The notes: generated from the letters alone by a model not told the origin. 64,000 bases of DNA from Acanthacorydalis orientalis (GCA_034766995.1 CM068317.1:26287501-26351500), one strand, 5' to 3'; counted from the first letter of the stretch, positions 1-11,292 are shown. A program made the numbers and translations.

Positions 1-410
1 ATCACATTTGTATTACTTTTTTTATTTCAGATATTGTACTTATATTATTGATTTAAAAAAAAAACAAATCGCTTTATTCTTCATTTACTTGATATTCGAA
101 ATTTTTAGATACCATAAGGATCCCATACACTATTAAAATACTTCAGTAAGGATTTTAGTAATGAAAAGTACACTATTATACTTCATTTTATTAAGTGTTA
201 TATATCAAAATATTTTAAATACCGCAGCTTTAAATCATCCCATCAAAAAATCCCTATTTTGCTTGAACATTATTAATGAAGAATTATAAATTATTTTTTA
301 AACTCATTTTTCTTCATATGATTATAAAGAACAGACACTTATTTTTTTCCTTCAAATATTTAAATAAATTAAACATAGTTGCAAGTAAATATAATTATTA
401 GAACAAAATA
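1..410. other. AT-rich sequence without recognised gene
   Basis: Low-complexity AT-rich DNA with no open frame of note and no repeat I could match elsewhere in the window. It ends at the TA dinucleotide (409-410) that borders the first mariner derivative. Confidence 0.5.
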
Positions 411-958
411 TTAGGTTGGTATAAAAATAATTGCGGTTTATATCCTTGAATTTCTTATACAATTACAAATTTTTTGATTTTCCTAGCTGTTTTAGGTGGT
501 CCAGAACTACTGGACGACTAACACCTAACTTTTGTACAAGCTTTTGAATTGTTGTGCTTGGTTCTGATTCAATTAACGACTTCAGTTGGTCGTATGAACT
601 GAAAAGGGACGCCTGTGACCTTTTTTATTTAAAAAACTCTCGAAATTTTTGGAACTACCTTTGCACCGTACGTTCCTAATAATATTCACACCAAAAGCAT
701 TGTTTAGTTTATGAGCAGTTTCTGCTTTACCACCCGTTTTGAACTCATATTTGAGTTCAAAACACTTCTTTCCCATCTTTAATTCAGTAGCCCAAGTTGA
801 AGCTAAATTATTAATAAAACTAGAGTCGATGTTACCAAAATACAGACCAAAAAATGTTCTTTACAATGATATCATCATGAACACGATGAAATTACACTTA
901 AAAAAAAGTAAGGCTAGAATTCAGAAAAAAAACTGCAATTATTTTCTTACCAACCTAC
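411..958 (-). mobile_element. Mariner deletion derivative, cecropia-type ends
   Basis: The left end reads TTAGGTTGGTATAAAA and the right end is its imperfect reverse complement, each bordered by TA (409-410 and 959-960). These ends match the cecropia/Hsmar1 type of mariner. The minus strand keeps only the start of the transposase: a 64-aa frame at 582-776 beginning MGKKCFELKYEF, then, after a frameshift, the helix-turn-helix region (ESEPSTTIQKLVQKLGV near 510-580). The sequence then jumps to the other end, so the whole catalytic D,D34D half is gone. At 548 bp it is under half a full mariner (about 1.28 kb). A second derivative of similar length and structure lies at 19597-20128. Confidence 0.85.
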
Positions 959-1647
959 TAATAAGATAAAAAATAATATTGTGTATATGTATTAACATGA
1001 TATCTACCCTGACTTGAACATTATTAACATTATATGAATCCAGCTGATTTATTTAATAAGAGAACATAACACAAATTCTAGTTTAAAATTCTTGTTTAAT
1101 ACAAAATACAGTTTTCCATTATATATGTTTTATATTTCGTGTTTTATTAATGAAATTGGTTGACAAAAGTAATTAAATAACATAATATTCATATTCATAT
1201 ACAATATATGTATGTATATATATAAACAATGAAATTTCTACAAAGAAATTCAATTTCAAGCTTACCTTCAGTTTAAGGTACCGTTAATATCTAAGGTTAT
1301 AAATATTCCAGGTAATTATTTTCTTCCAAGAATGATATAGAGAAGTTCAGATTGAAAATGACCTTTAGATGTACAATCTTGCATGCAACTTAGCTTGATT
1401 CCGTTTAAGACTGCGATTAAATCTGTACGTGTAAACGAAAGCGAATTCTGGGAATGAGATGGTTATAAGACGTGAGGAATAAAAACGCACTAATATCTGT
1501 GTATGCATTTAAATGAAAGTTTGTGTATGCATACAACATTTTTATCAGCGTTCTGAAAGATTCTCCAAACCTACAGTCTTACGTGCAATTAAAACAGTGC
1601 TTCTTGCGCATAGTTGATGTACTTGTAGTTACTCAACTAAAGTTGCC
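959..1647. other. AT-rich sequence, nothing recognised
   Basis: Contains a short (TA) run near 1205-1225. Slightly less AT-rich around 1370-1470, with no open frame or repeat match. Ends at the TTAA target of the next element. Confidence 0.4.
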
Positions 1648-1651
1648 TTAA

Positions 1652-2945
1652 CACTAGATTCACGGAACACGTCAATTTGACGGATTTCAGATTTCATGCT
1701 TAAAAATAAAGAAAATATAAATGTTATTTTTTGAAACATTATATTGACTTTTATTGGTATAATGATATATATATATATATATATCTCAATTCAATTTATC
1801 CACCAGCTTTCTACTTTCGTGTAACTGTATATAGTACACCTATTTATCCGAACACCCGTCAAATTGACGGGTTAACAAATTTTGTGTTAGGAGTCTTAAG
1901 AATCTCTATACATCAAATTATAACTGAAACCACGAAGTGATCTGATACTGTAGAGGAAAAAGAAAATGAAAATGTGAAAGCAAATGCCGTATTTCTTCCC
2001 TTGAGAAATGAACTAGAGTATAATGCCATACAATTTTCGGTTGAATGGGAAGAATTGATGAGCTCACAGACTTTTCTTCGTCCTTCTAGTTATTTCGAAT
2101 TGGAGTTCTATTTTTACATACAATTGGAATTTACTTGCGAAAAAGTTACTTGCAAAAAAAAACTACTCTAATTGGGAACTATAAGTGCAAATAAAAAAGA
2201 AATACCAGAAACTGCAAAATCTAAGAAAGATAATAAGGTCCGGTTTTCCACACGACTTTATGAATCATAAAATGATATTCTAACAATTTACAAAGGCAAG
2301 TCAAAGAAAAAGGTATTATTACTCAGTTCATGATATAAATTTGTAAAAATAGGGAACGATAATAGACGTGTCCAGGAAACAATTACATTCTACAAGACCA
2401 ATTTTGGAGTGGATATGGTAGACCAAATGGCACGAAAATGTCGCGTCAAAGCAGTGTCCCGCAGATGGTGGTAGTATTTTATAACATCTTAGAATTAGCA
2501 GCTATCAATGCGTGAATATTGTAAAAGGAGACTATTGGACTAGATATATCGAGAAAAAAATATTTTTCAATTGTCTGAAGAATTAGCGAGAGACTACAGA
2601 GATGAATTAGAGAGGGATTACAGAAATGATCGTATGACTACTTCCAAGCAGTCGTCGGATATAGGAAATTCCAAAATAACAATCTGAAGTCCTGCCAAAT
2701 CGGATTTTGTAAAAAAAATAGATGAAATAATATTTGCTGAGAGTGCAAAAAGTTTGTGTACGGAGAATGTACCCTCAAAATAGAATTTATATGTAAAACA
2801 ATGTACTGTTAATCTCAGTTAATAAAAATGTAGTGATATAAAAGAGAATTAATTGTTATTACCAAAACACTGTATTTTAATGTATCCGTCAAAATGACGG
2901 ATTTCAGTAAAAATAGGTATATAATAAATGCCCGTAAATCTAGTG
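1652..2945 (+). mobile_element. piggyBac-like element, family A, decayed copy
   Basis: Bordered by TTAA on both sides (1648-1651, 2946-2949), the target duplication of piggyBac. Ends are CACTAGATTCACGGA (left) and, reversed, CACTAGATTTACGGG (right). Three palindromes sit near the ends: CGTCAATTTGACG at 1670, CCCGTCAAATTGACGGG at 1855 and CCGTCAAAATGACGG at 2886. The plus strand keeps a broken C-terminal transposase: KKKVLLLSS near 2305, then TFYKTNFGVDMVDQMARK near 2390-2430, which holds the last catalytic Asp of the DDE_Tnp_1_7 fold, and a degraded cysteine-rich domain near 2690-2790. The N-terminus and most of the core are missing (1.29 kb versus about 2.5 kb for complete elements), and several stops and frameshifts are visible. 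Confidence 0.85.
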
Positions 2946-3382
2946 TTAAAGATAAAGAAGGTCGCTGAGGTCCTTCTTCAATTCATAATGACCAACTGAA
3001 AGCTTTAGTTGAATCAGAACCATGCACAACAATTCGAGAGCTTGCACAAAAGTTAGGCGTTAGTCATCCAACCGTTATGGACTACTTAAAACCACTTAAA
3101 TTAAAAAATGAACTTGAAGATCACAAACAGAAATTATTGTTCTACCAATCTAATAAAAATCAAGCGTTAAATAAAAATTTAAATATTTTGATAAAAAGTA
3201 GACTGACTTTTATTTTCCAAGCAGATGTACATATATCTATTAAAATAATTTATGAATTGAGTTTACACTGAGAATAACTGGAAATCAAAAATAGATTTAT
3301 AAATGTTTAAAAATAACAACAGACAATTATACTTTAATTGTTTAAGCCATTTACAATACTCATTCACTGTGTATACGTACGT
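2946..3382 (+). mobile_element. Mariner N-terminal fragment and flank, duplicated at 58.3 kb
   Basis: Bases 2960-3100 read as a mariner helix-turn-helix region of the same family as 411-958 (DQLKALVESEPCTTIRELAQ, then KLGVSHPTVMDYLK). No ends are visible; family A piggyBac lies directly upstream. The fragment and about 270 bp of AT-rich sequence downstream recur, with the adjoining piggyBac 3' half, at 58278-58709. This is therefore part of a roughly 1-kb segmental duplication and not only a dispersed transposon. The frame 3077-3271 is fortuitous after the mariner part. Confidence 0.65.
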
Positions 3383-3919
3383 AAGACCAATTTTGGAGTG
3401 GATATGGTATATCAAACGGCACTAAAATGTCATGTCAAAGCCGTAGTATTTTATAACATCTTAAAATTAGCAGCAATCAATGCGTGGATATTGTAAAAGG
3501 AGACTACTGGACTAGATATATCGAGAAATTTTTTTTATTTTTCAATTGTCTGAAGAATTAGCGAGAGACTACAGAGATGAATTAGAGAGGGATTACAGAG
3601 ACGATCGCAAGGCTACTTCCAAATAGTAGTCGGATATAGGAAATTGCAAAATAACAATCTGAAGTCTTGCCAAATCGAATTTTGTAAAAAAATACATGCA
3701 ATAATATTTTCTGTGAGTGCAAAAAGTTTGTGTACGGAAAATGTACCCTCAAAATAGAATTCATATGTAAAAAAATGTACTGTTAATCTCTGTTAATAAA
3801 AATGTAGTGATATAAAATAGAATTAATTTTTATTACCAAAACACTGTATTTTAATGTATCCGTCAAAATGACGGATTTCAGTAAAAATAGATATATAATA
3901 AATGCCCGTAAATCTAGTG
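3383..3919 (+). mobile_element. piggyBac-like family A, 3' half only
   Basis: Starts abruptly at the same internal point (AAGACCAATTTTGGAGTGG) as the duplicated 3' half that begins near 2394, and runs to the right terminal repeat CCCGTAAATCTAGTG with TTAA at 3920-3923. It keeps the degraded C-terminal domain and the right-end palindrome CCGTCAAAATGACGG near 3860. Compared with 2394-2945 it has lost about 20 bp near 3440. Downstream sequence differs from that of the other two copies. Confidence 0.75.
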
Positions 3920-3923
3920 TTAA

Positions 3924-4637
3924 GAGACAAGTATCTACTCCAGTTGCATCGGATAGTGAGCAAGAACGTTAATGATCATTTTTCAACATAATTCACTTGC
4001 CTTTTTTCCTTCACGACATGTGTGAGAAAAATTTCAATTTCACCTCTGTGCTGATGCCAGTTCGAATCCATACGGTGCGTACGTAGAGTATCTTGTTATA
4101 CGTATGTGCGTACACACTCGCACGCACTATAATATCAGAGGATGAGTGTGTTCCTGAAACACACACACATAACTGCACCCGTGTACATTCAGATTATTTA
4201 TACAGTTCGAAAGATAAATCGAATTTTCCTACGTTGGCGCTTTTAAATGACGAAATTTGTGTGCAAAATATATGTCTGCGCTGTTGCGTGTCCGAACCGT
4301 TCTCCTTGTACGGATAGTTAGACGACTTTGTTTTATTATTATGGCTTATTTCGGTTAAAATCCGTGCGTTATTTTAAAATTGCCTATCAAAGTACAAGCG
4401 TTCTCTACTCTGGGAAAAAAAATTTAGTGGTTTCTGTTACAACGACGGACTGTAAATGTAATAAGAGGCGCGCGTTTAAGACCCCTAGTAATATTTTTAC
4501 ATAAACATTCAAGACGCTAGTATATATGTCCTGAATGTCTTGAGAATATTTCATTAGTGTCGAAATAGAAGTAGGAAATTGTGCGTAATATCCAAATATA
4601 TTGAACCGGCTGGATGAATTATCTAATTTTGAATTAA
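3924..4637. other. Unassigned sequence with CpG-rich patch
   Basis: 4060-4320 is less AT-rich and holds an open frame of 74 codons (4093-4317) with no recognisable motif, plus a short (CA) run near 4158. I see no intron or exon boundary that would make it a gene. It could be unique host sequence. Confidence 0.3.
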
Positions 4638-6314
4638 TACTAGAACTACCACATCAGTCAAAATGACTGGTTTTACAATTTTATTTTAAAATTCCTACTT
4701 CATGTTGCATTTTTTTTCCGCAACGATGTCATGTTATTTGTAGCAATGACTAAGGAAATAGTATAATGAATTTTATTTTTATTTTTTTCTTATTCAAAAT
4801 CAAAATAATTTTTTATCATGGCTACTTATACCAATACCAGTCAAAATGACTGCTACTCGTACCTGTGAAAGTGTAAAAGTGTTCTGCAATCTGTTTACCG
4901 AACATGAATTAATCAGTTTATTCGTTTTGTACAACTTCTCACACTTTCTTAGAATTTTTACTGAGTATCACATTCAGTATGATGGTGAAAATTATCAGGA
5001 AAATTCCGGATCGATCATGATGGTAATGCAAAACTAGTGTATTCATTCGAAAATATATTTAGTCGTTAATTTAGATCTGGAGACGTAGAATGTCTATTGA
5101 AGTTTTTTTGAACGTTGCACTCATTTATATAACATAATAAATAATAAAAAAATAATTATATAAATTATAATAAACGACATATTATTTCAATCAGTGTGAG
5201 CTGAGAAAAATGAATACAAATATAAATTTTATGTAATCACTAGTTTTATTTTATTTTTATAAGTCCCGGAAATGGCAAAAAGATTGAAAATCTCTGAATT
5301 ATTGGAAAAACTGAACGATATATCAATGGAATGCTCTGTATCGAGGATGATAGACTCTGTGACAGTGAAGGTGAACAAGAAGAAATTGAAAATGAATTAT
5401 GTAGTATTCATGATGAACTTTTTGATAGTGAGAGTAGTGGTAATGAGCTTTTAGACGAAGAAAATGCTCAGGAGTCCTCAGAAAGTGATAGTGAATTTGA
5501 AAATATTTTGAATTTACGTGAAAGAAGATGTGCTCGAGTGCTTTCAAGTTCTGAAGATGAAAATGAAAGTATACTACAAGATTATCAAAATGAAATCGCT
5601 GCAGACGGAACCAGTTGGGGAAAAATACAAGAAGGGTCTAGTCCTGGAAGATTACCACTTCATAATATTTTCAAAGACGTACCCGGTCCAACAGGATGTG
5701 CCAAAAAAAAATATTATGAAAGGTGAATTTATGTTTCAACTAGCAGATGAACTTTCCACTGAAAATGCCGTTGAAAATGTAAAACCAGGGATGGAATCAC
5801 GAAAAGTTAATGTACAAACAACTTCAAAGAGCTCACTCCGTTCACGCAAATGGTGTCAAATAGGGTACTGTAATAATAATAAGACTACCACCATTTGTAA
5901 TATCTGTAAAAAAATATGTATGCGGAAAATGCGCTCAAAAGAAAAACTACGTTTGTAAGAAATGTGACAAATTATAACTTTTTATACCTAATAAATTATT
6001 ATATAATAAAATAACAACTTGACTGAAATGAAAATTTATTTTAATTTTTTCTTACCAAAGCATATTTCTTTATTATACTTTTCATTCTTATTGATGTTTA
6101 AATGATAAAATGTGCCAATTCTCATTCAAGGAACATGGTCTCAAATTGGTTAATATGTAATACCAAAAATGTACTACATAACATGGAATTCCTCTTGTCA
6201 GAAACTAATAGGTTAATAAATATAATATTCTATTATTACGAATTTTCTAAAGACCAATCATTTTGAGTGGTTTTGGTAGAAATAGCTTCGTCTTAACTGT
6301 CGGTAGTTCTAGTG
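4638..6314 (+). mobile_element. piggyBac-like element, family C, core-deleted
   Basis: TTAA target on both sides (4634-4637, 6315-6318) and terminal repeats TACTAGAACTACC (left) and CACTAGAACTACC (right, reversed). Palindromes CAGTCAAAATGACTG occur at 4655 and 4838, with a decayed one (CCAATCATTTTGAGTGG) at 6254. Their offsets match those in families A and B although the arm sequence differs. The element is 1677 bp, too short for a full transposase. Its coding remnant joins the N-terminal region directly to the C-terminal cysteine-rich domain. Confidence 0.85.
5272..5990 (+). pseudogene. piggyBac-like transposase remnant: acidic N-terminus joined to Cys-rich domain
   Basis: Starts MAKRLKISELLEKLNDI at 5272, shifts frame near 5331, then runs through an acidic, serine-rich stretch (EGEQEEIENELCSI and similar, 5373-5550) to SSPGRLPLHNIFKDVPGPTG and CAKKKYYER. 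After an A-run near 5703-5710 a second frameshift leads straight into a C-terminal cysteine-rich domain (CQIGYCNNNK, then CNICKK near 5850-5930, and a further CGKC/CKKC pair after another shift). The DDE_Tnp_1_7 catalytic core is absent altogether. Of the usual parts, only the region upstream of the catalytic core and the DNA-binding module remain. Three frameshifts argue against a working protein now. Confidence 0.75.
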
Positions 6315-6429
6315 TTAAAATTATAAAATTTTAACGAAAAAATACAAATTCTTAAAAAGTATGTTCAATATATAAAGGCAATTTGAAACATTCGCGGCTT
6401 AATTATGACAGAATATTGTGCTTATATAA

Positions 6430-8098
6430 GAATGTATATATATATATATATATATATGTAACTTGTGTTTTTAAATTACTTTTAAATAACTTGAATTTCA
6501 ATGCACTTCATCCAGCGATTCACCAGTGTTTTTATACCATCCGGGAAATCCTTTTCTTAGAGGTCCTCAAAATAGCGATTCATTGTTTTTACTAGTTCTT
6601 CATTTGATGAAAATCGTGTACCATCAATGATTTTTTTTAGTGTTTGGGAATAGATGAAAATCTGAGCGGGTCAAATTAGGAGAACAGGTTGAATGAGAAA
6701 GCAAAACGTACTTAAATTCAATGAATTTTCCCATGGATACAACACTTGTATGGGAACGTGCTTTGTCCTGATGGAAAATGATATTTTTCTTTGATAAACC
6801 TGGTCTTTTCTCACGAATTGTTTGATCGAGTCGATCTAAAAGTTATCAGAACACTCTTCCGTTATCGTCTAACCTTTTGAAGTAAGTAAATTAGCAGGAT
6901 TCCTTTAGCATCCCAACAAATCAAACCCATAATTTTTTCAGCAGATAAAACTGACTTATTTTTTTGGTGGCTGAGAATCATCATGTTTCTATTATTTTGA
7001 TAGTTGTTTTGACTCTCGAGTGTTATGATGAATCCAAGCCTTATCTGTAGTCACAAATCGCAGAGTAAAGTTAGTCGAATCCCTCTTAGATCGGTCCGAA
7101 CATCCTTAGGAAATTTATACTCGAATGCTGTTATGATCAATTGTTAGTAAACGCGACCGATATCTTGCCGATATCTCTTTCATACTTAATTCTTCAGTTA
7201 GGATGTGATATACACATTCATCCGAGACGCCCACAACTTTATTAATTTCGAAAACTTTCAATCGTCAATCCTGTAGACAATATCGTGCATTTTGTAATGA
7301 TTTTTCCTGTCGTTACAGTTTCCGCACATCCACTATGTAGGTTAAAATAAAGACTGGACCAACAGAATCTATACAAGCGGCAGATCCTTCTCCCGGCTCC
7401 TGGTGCGAATTGTCACAGGACACGGGAGATTAAGCTACCACGAACATATACATGGCCGAAGGACGGACGGGAAGCGTAGATGGTGTGTGGGCCAACGAGA
7501 CCGCCATTCACCTCCTCGCGGAATGTCCGGCATGGGTCAATTTAAGGCGACGATGGTTTGGGGAGTTTTTCCTCACCGCGGCCGGATTAAGGTCTATAAA
7601 CTCGGACAGGCTGATTGGCTTCTGGAAGGAAGCGAGACTTCCCAAGTAGTTTTGATCAAGTCGAGGGAAGGCATAATGGACCTCGAGTCTAAGTGCCGGG
7701 AGGCAAGATAACTTCCTCCCCCCTCAAACATAACCATAACCATGTAGGTTAACTTTTAAGCTTGCACGGACACATTTAAATTCAGCTGCCCATTTCATTA
7801 CGGATATATACGAAGGTGCACTATCACCCAGTTGATTTTTCATTCCATTAAAGATATTTGTTCGCGTTAAGCCCTTTTTTAAAAAAAAACTATCACCGCA
7901 CGATGTTCAACTTTATCCATTTCAACAATGGCACAAAAGAGCTTTATTTAAATTGTTGTTTGCAATAAACTGCTTGAAACATTAATTATAGACTTTGAGG
8001 TTATGAATAAGATAGATATCGTTTTGTAATGCTCCATAAATATTTAAAATATTACCGCCACTTATATGTTGGGCCGCAAACTTTTCAAATCACCCTCG
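6430..8098 (-). mobile_element. Irritans-like mariner relic, interrupted by a LINE end
   Basis: The right end CGAGGGTGATTTGAAAAG (reversed) stops at 8098 before TA (8099-8100). No matching left end is visible; the recognisable part begins just after the (TA) run at 6430-6456. Translated on the minus strand with frameshifts, the C-terminal half shows QDKARSHTS, then 34 residues to RSDFHLFPN, i.e. a D,D34D spacing with a mutated HQDNAPxH motif. The N-terminal part is near 7750-7990. A LINE 3' end is inserted at 7346-7741 with an 11-bp target duplication. A related copy lies at about 36790-37909. Confidence 0.75.
7346..7741 (+). mobile_element. LINE 3' end (Cys/His-type C-terminus), full target duplication
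   Basis: Flanked by ATGTAGGTTAA on both sides (7335-7345 and 7742-7752), so it was inserted as a unit into the mariner relic. The plus strand reads, across frames, WTNRIYTSGRSFSRLLV, GHGRLSYHEH, WANETAIHLLAECPAWVN and [12 protein letters not shown]. This is the C-terminal region, with the C..C..H..C knuckle, seen after the RT/RNase H of jockey, R1 and Loa-type LINEs. The tail is short and repetitive (ATAACCATAACC). The first conserved bases (A-rich, then TGGACCAA) are the same as in the copy at 19005, so the 5' boundary may be fixed. Confidence 0.8.
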
Positions 8099-10300
8099 TA
8101 CTTTGTACACATTTATGTATGTTCAAAAATAGTGTTATTATATAATCTATATTTAGATTTATATATTAGTATTTCTAATAAAAATGTTAATAATTGTTTC
8201 AATTATTTGAAACACATTTCTTTAGATATATACACAACATTAATATGAACATTTACAAGTTTTGCAAAAGTATTACTGTAGATAACAATATCGATATCTT
8301 TAAGCACAAAAATAGGACCGGACAAAAGAGTGTGTATGGAGGAGACAAAGTATCTCGGCTTTAAGTATTTAGAAATTCTCTCTTAATTTTAAGTTTTTGA
8401 AAGATTGGGACACAAAAATGTAACATATTTAGTTACTCAGAAAAGCGTGTAAAAAGTTTAGAATAAATTCAGATAATTTTTATAAAAATGATCTGAATGC
8501 AAATCTACTAGGATACTGGTCTCCAGACTTTGTCGACTCACGGGTCCTTTAAGATTATATTTTTTTTTGTAAAAACCTTACTATCCTCAGAAAAAAATGT
8601 TAAATATCATTGATCATGTAGGGTTTCTTATAAAAAACTGTTTTTTTTGAAAACAATAAAAAAATTATTTGAAAAACTTATCAAGCGTTGTCTGTCATTT
8701 GTTTCGGTTTATTAGTCCCTGAATAGAATTCTCATAGTCATGATGCTTTTCGAAGTTTGTTGCTCTATATTGCACACCACGACGAAGACTTCGTACAGGT
8801 TCTTGCATCTGGGCATTAGTTGGAGGAACTTTTGAAATTTGTTCTTCTGTAAAGAAGATGGGTCCATTTTTTTCTGATAATTTGGAGTTATCATCAGCAA
8901 CATCTTGACATATTTCCGATAGAATCATTGTAACCGCCACTTCAATATTGCCTATCTATATCCACCGAATATGTTTTGAAAAAATAAACGAAAAGATCTA
9001 CTTACATATTTTCTGAGAATTCTTATCATGCACTTGTGTAAAAGAAGGTATGCTTCGGTTAAAAGTAAGTTTCGAAGAAAATGTCCATTTTGTACGAATT
9101 TACTAAAAAAATCATATCGTTTGTCCCCAAATGTAATTATCAGAATTGATAACAATAACCGAATTTGATTATAATAGGCGGATTATTTTTAATTAATTTG
9201 ATATAGAGTGTTTTGGCGCTGACTGATTATGATAATAGCCGATTGACATTGAACATTATCCGCGATTATAATGACCTGACTCCATTTTTCCTGGATCTGA
9301 GCACGAAAGCGCGATAGTCTACCAGGCCATAAACCGATATTAAATTTAATAAGATGACTCAAGCTGTTGTCGGGGCACTAGACGCTCCTAGGAACGGCTA
9401 CACATAGGCAGATCTATGTCGTATAAGCAGACACGCTCCATCTAAAATTCGTGCAAAAAAAAATAAATAACCTGACTCCACTGTATTCGTGTTTGTAGAA
9501 CACAATTATAAACATTTAAAAATATAAAATTAGAAATACTGTTCTTTAAATATTTATGATTTAGATTTTATTTATTTTTTTAAAGAATGTGATTTTTAAT
9601 ACCATTTAATCAGTGATATTAAAAAGAAACTTTAATGTCCGTTTAGATATTCTATAACTAAAATTATTTGAATCGACCAATCATGTCAAAACATTTCTTT
9701 TAATGTTTAATTTATTAAATGAATGTTCTATAACTGTTACAGTAACATGTAATACAAAAATATTCTCATTTTTTAATATATTTGATTATTGATCATTTTA
9801 ATTGTTACTTATGTACATTTCGATGATGATGCTGTCATCCCCAAAGCGCGAAGGTGCAGAAAAGTCTATGAATGATCTGCTTGAGGAAATCAGTTTTTTT
9901 TATAAATTAGCGTTCTGAGGATGTTTTGGGCGTTACTATCTAAATCGCATAAGCCATAATCAAAATGATCGATTATTATTTGTTGGACCTTTTTGATTAA
10001 AAAACATTTATTGTTCTTGTGGAGTTTTTTTGAGAGAAATCATTATTCGTGAAAGTAAATTTAGAGTGCTAGAACTATATTGTAAAAAAATCATATCTTG
10101 TAATTTTTAACAATTTCACTATATCTGCAATTAAATATTTAGAAGATTTTTTAATAGGCGCTTTTATATAATGACGTTTTAATAATCAGACCGTCATTAA
10201 TGTTCATTTGCCTTTTTTGCAGCGTTCGTAAACAAAAACTAACAAACAAATAATTATCCCGGTTTTATAAGTAAGAATTTAAAAGATTTTATTTTGTTTC
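8099..10300. other. AT-rich sequence without recognised gene
   Basis: One unexplained minus-strand frame lies at 8695-8928: about 77 codons from the first ATG, 63% polar, no known motif. 9170-9440 is somewhat more GC-rich and contains several GATTATAAT-like repeats. No transposon ends or exon structure could be supported. Confidence 0.35.
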
Positions 10301-10560
10301 ACGCAGACTGTACACGTCGAGACCACCCCGATGAGCTCTGCCTCAGCGCGTAATGAGCGTTGCAGCTCTAACTCGATTAGGGCTTAATCACGACGCCGAC
10401 CACGCCTACCACCATTGCTCCCGCATTTATGTGTGGGGATGGCGTTAGGGAGCACCGACACACACACACACACAACATATTTTCGTGAAGATGTCAGAGT
10501 GTCACAAAACGGTCAGTGACGGAAACGTAATGACTGCTGCGATTTGCGACAGGGTCTACA
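10301..10560. other. GC-rich island with CA repeat
   Basis: Markedly richer in C, G and CpG than its surroundings, with an ACACAC run near 10460-10473. No open frame and no match elsewhere in the window. Could be a unique host element or an unrecognised repeat. Confidence 0.35.
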
Positions 10561-10672
10561 AATGTCGTTTTACATAATGTGTTTATTCATAATGTATTTA
10601 TTATAAAAAGTATTTCTCTTCTATCTTGACTGTAATCACATCATATTAATATCAGATATGACACACACCCGA

Positions 10673-10679
<7 letters not shown>

Positions 10680-10706
<27 letters not shown>
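10680..10706. repeat. (TA)n microsatellite at RTE 3' side
   Basis: Uninterrupted TA run directly abutting the RTE fragment that follows. Confidence 0.9.
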
Positions 10707-11185
10707 TAACAGATTGTTAATCCACTGCTGGATAAAGGCCTCTTCCATGATTTTCCATTTTGTTCGATTCAGTGCCTCTCTTTTCCACAGATTTCCAAGA
10801 AAGTTTTTAATATCCTATCCCATCTGTTCATTGGTCTCTTTCTGGGTCTTTTCATATTCCTTGGTTCCCAGTCAATAATATCTCTTGTCCATCGGTTGTC
10901 CTCTCTTCTTGCGACATGTCCCGCCCATTTCCATTTCAGACTCTTTACTCTTCTTATTATATCTGTGACTCCTGTTTGTTTTCGTATCCATTTTATTCTC
11001 TTTCTATCTCTTCTTATTATTCCCAACATGCATCTTTCCATACTTCGTTGTGTTGTTTGGAGTCTTTGAACTATTTTGGCGTTAAGCACCCATGTTTCGC
11101 TGCCGTAGGTAAGGACCGGTAGTATACACTGATCAAATACTTTTTTCTTTAAACAGAGCGGGATTGTTGATTTAAATATCGAGGC

Positions 11186-11189
<4 letters not shown>
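10707..11189 (-). mobile_element. RTE-type LINE fragment 1
   Basis: The minus strand encodes the C-terminal part of an RTE-clade reverse transcriptase with one long open stretch at 10769-11089 (ETWVLNAKIVQRLQTTQRSM, then KWKWAGHVARREDNRW and [10 protein letters not shown]). It stops at the equivalent of GRNASIFKS, where the sequence changes at once into (TA)n (11190). The 3' side also abuts (TA)n and lacks the (GAT)n tail seen in copies 2-4. Homologous to 24625-25372, 29811-30003 and 63313-64000. Confidence 0.9.
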
Positions 11190-11277
<88 letters not shown>

Positions 11278-11292
11278 ATGAGTGTGTGAGAG
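11190..11292. repeat. (TA)n / (TG)n / (GA)n compound microsatellite
   Basis: About 70 bp of TA with two TGTA interruptions, then TG repeats and a short GA run. It adjoins the 5' truncation of RTE fragment 1. Confidence 0.9.

Noticed and set aside
7403..7711. 102-codon frame across the LINE end
   Set aside because: The family motifs ([21 protein letters not shown]) lie in the overlapping frame 7452-7649; this frame is only partly correct, before a frameshift.
8695..8940. Minus-strand frame of about 80 codons with mixed composition
   Set aside because: No ATG at the nominal start (first at about 8928), no motif I recognise and no supportable splice sites; kept only as a note.
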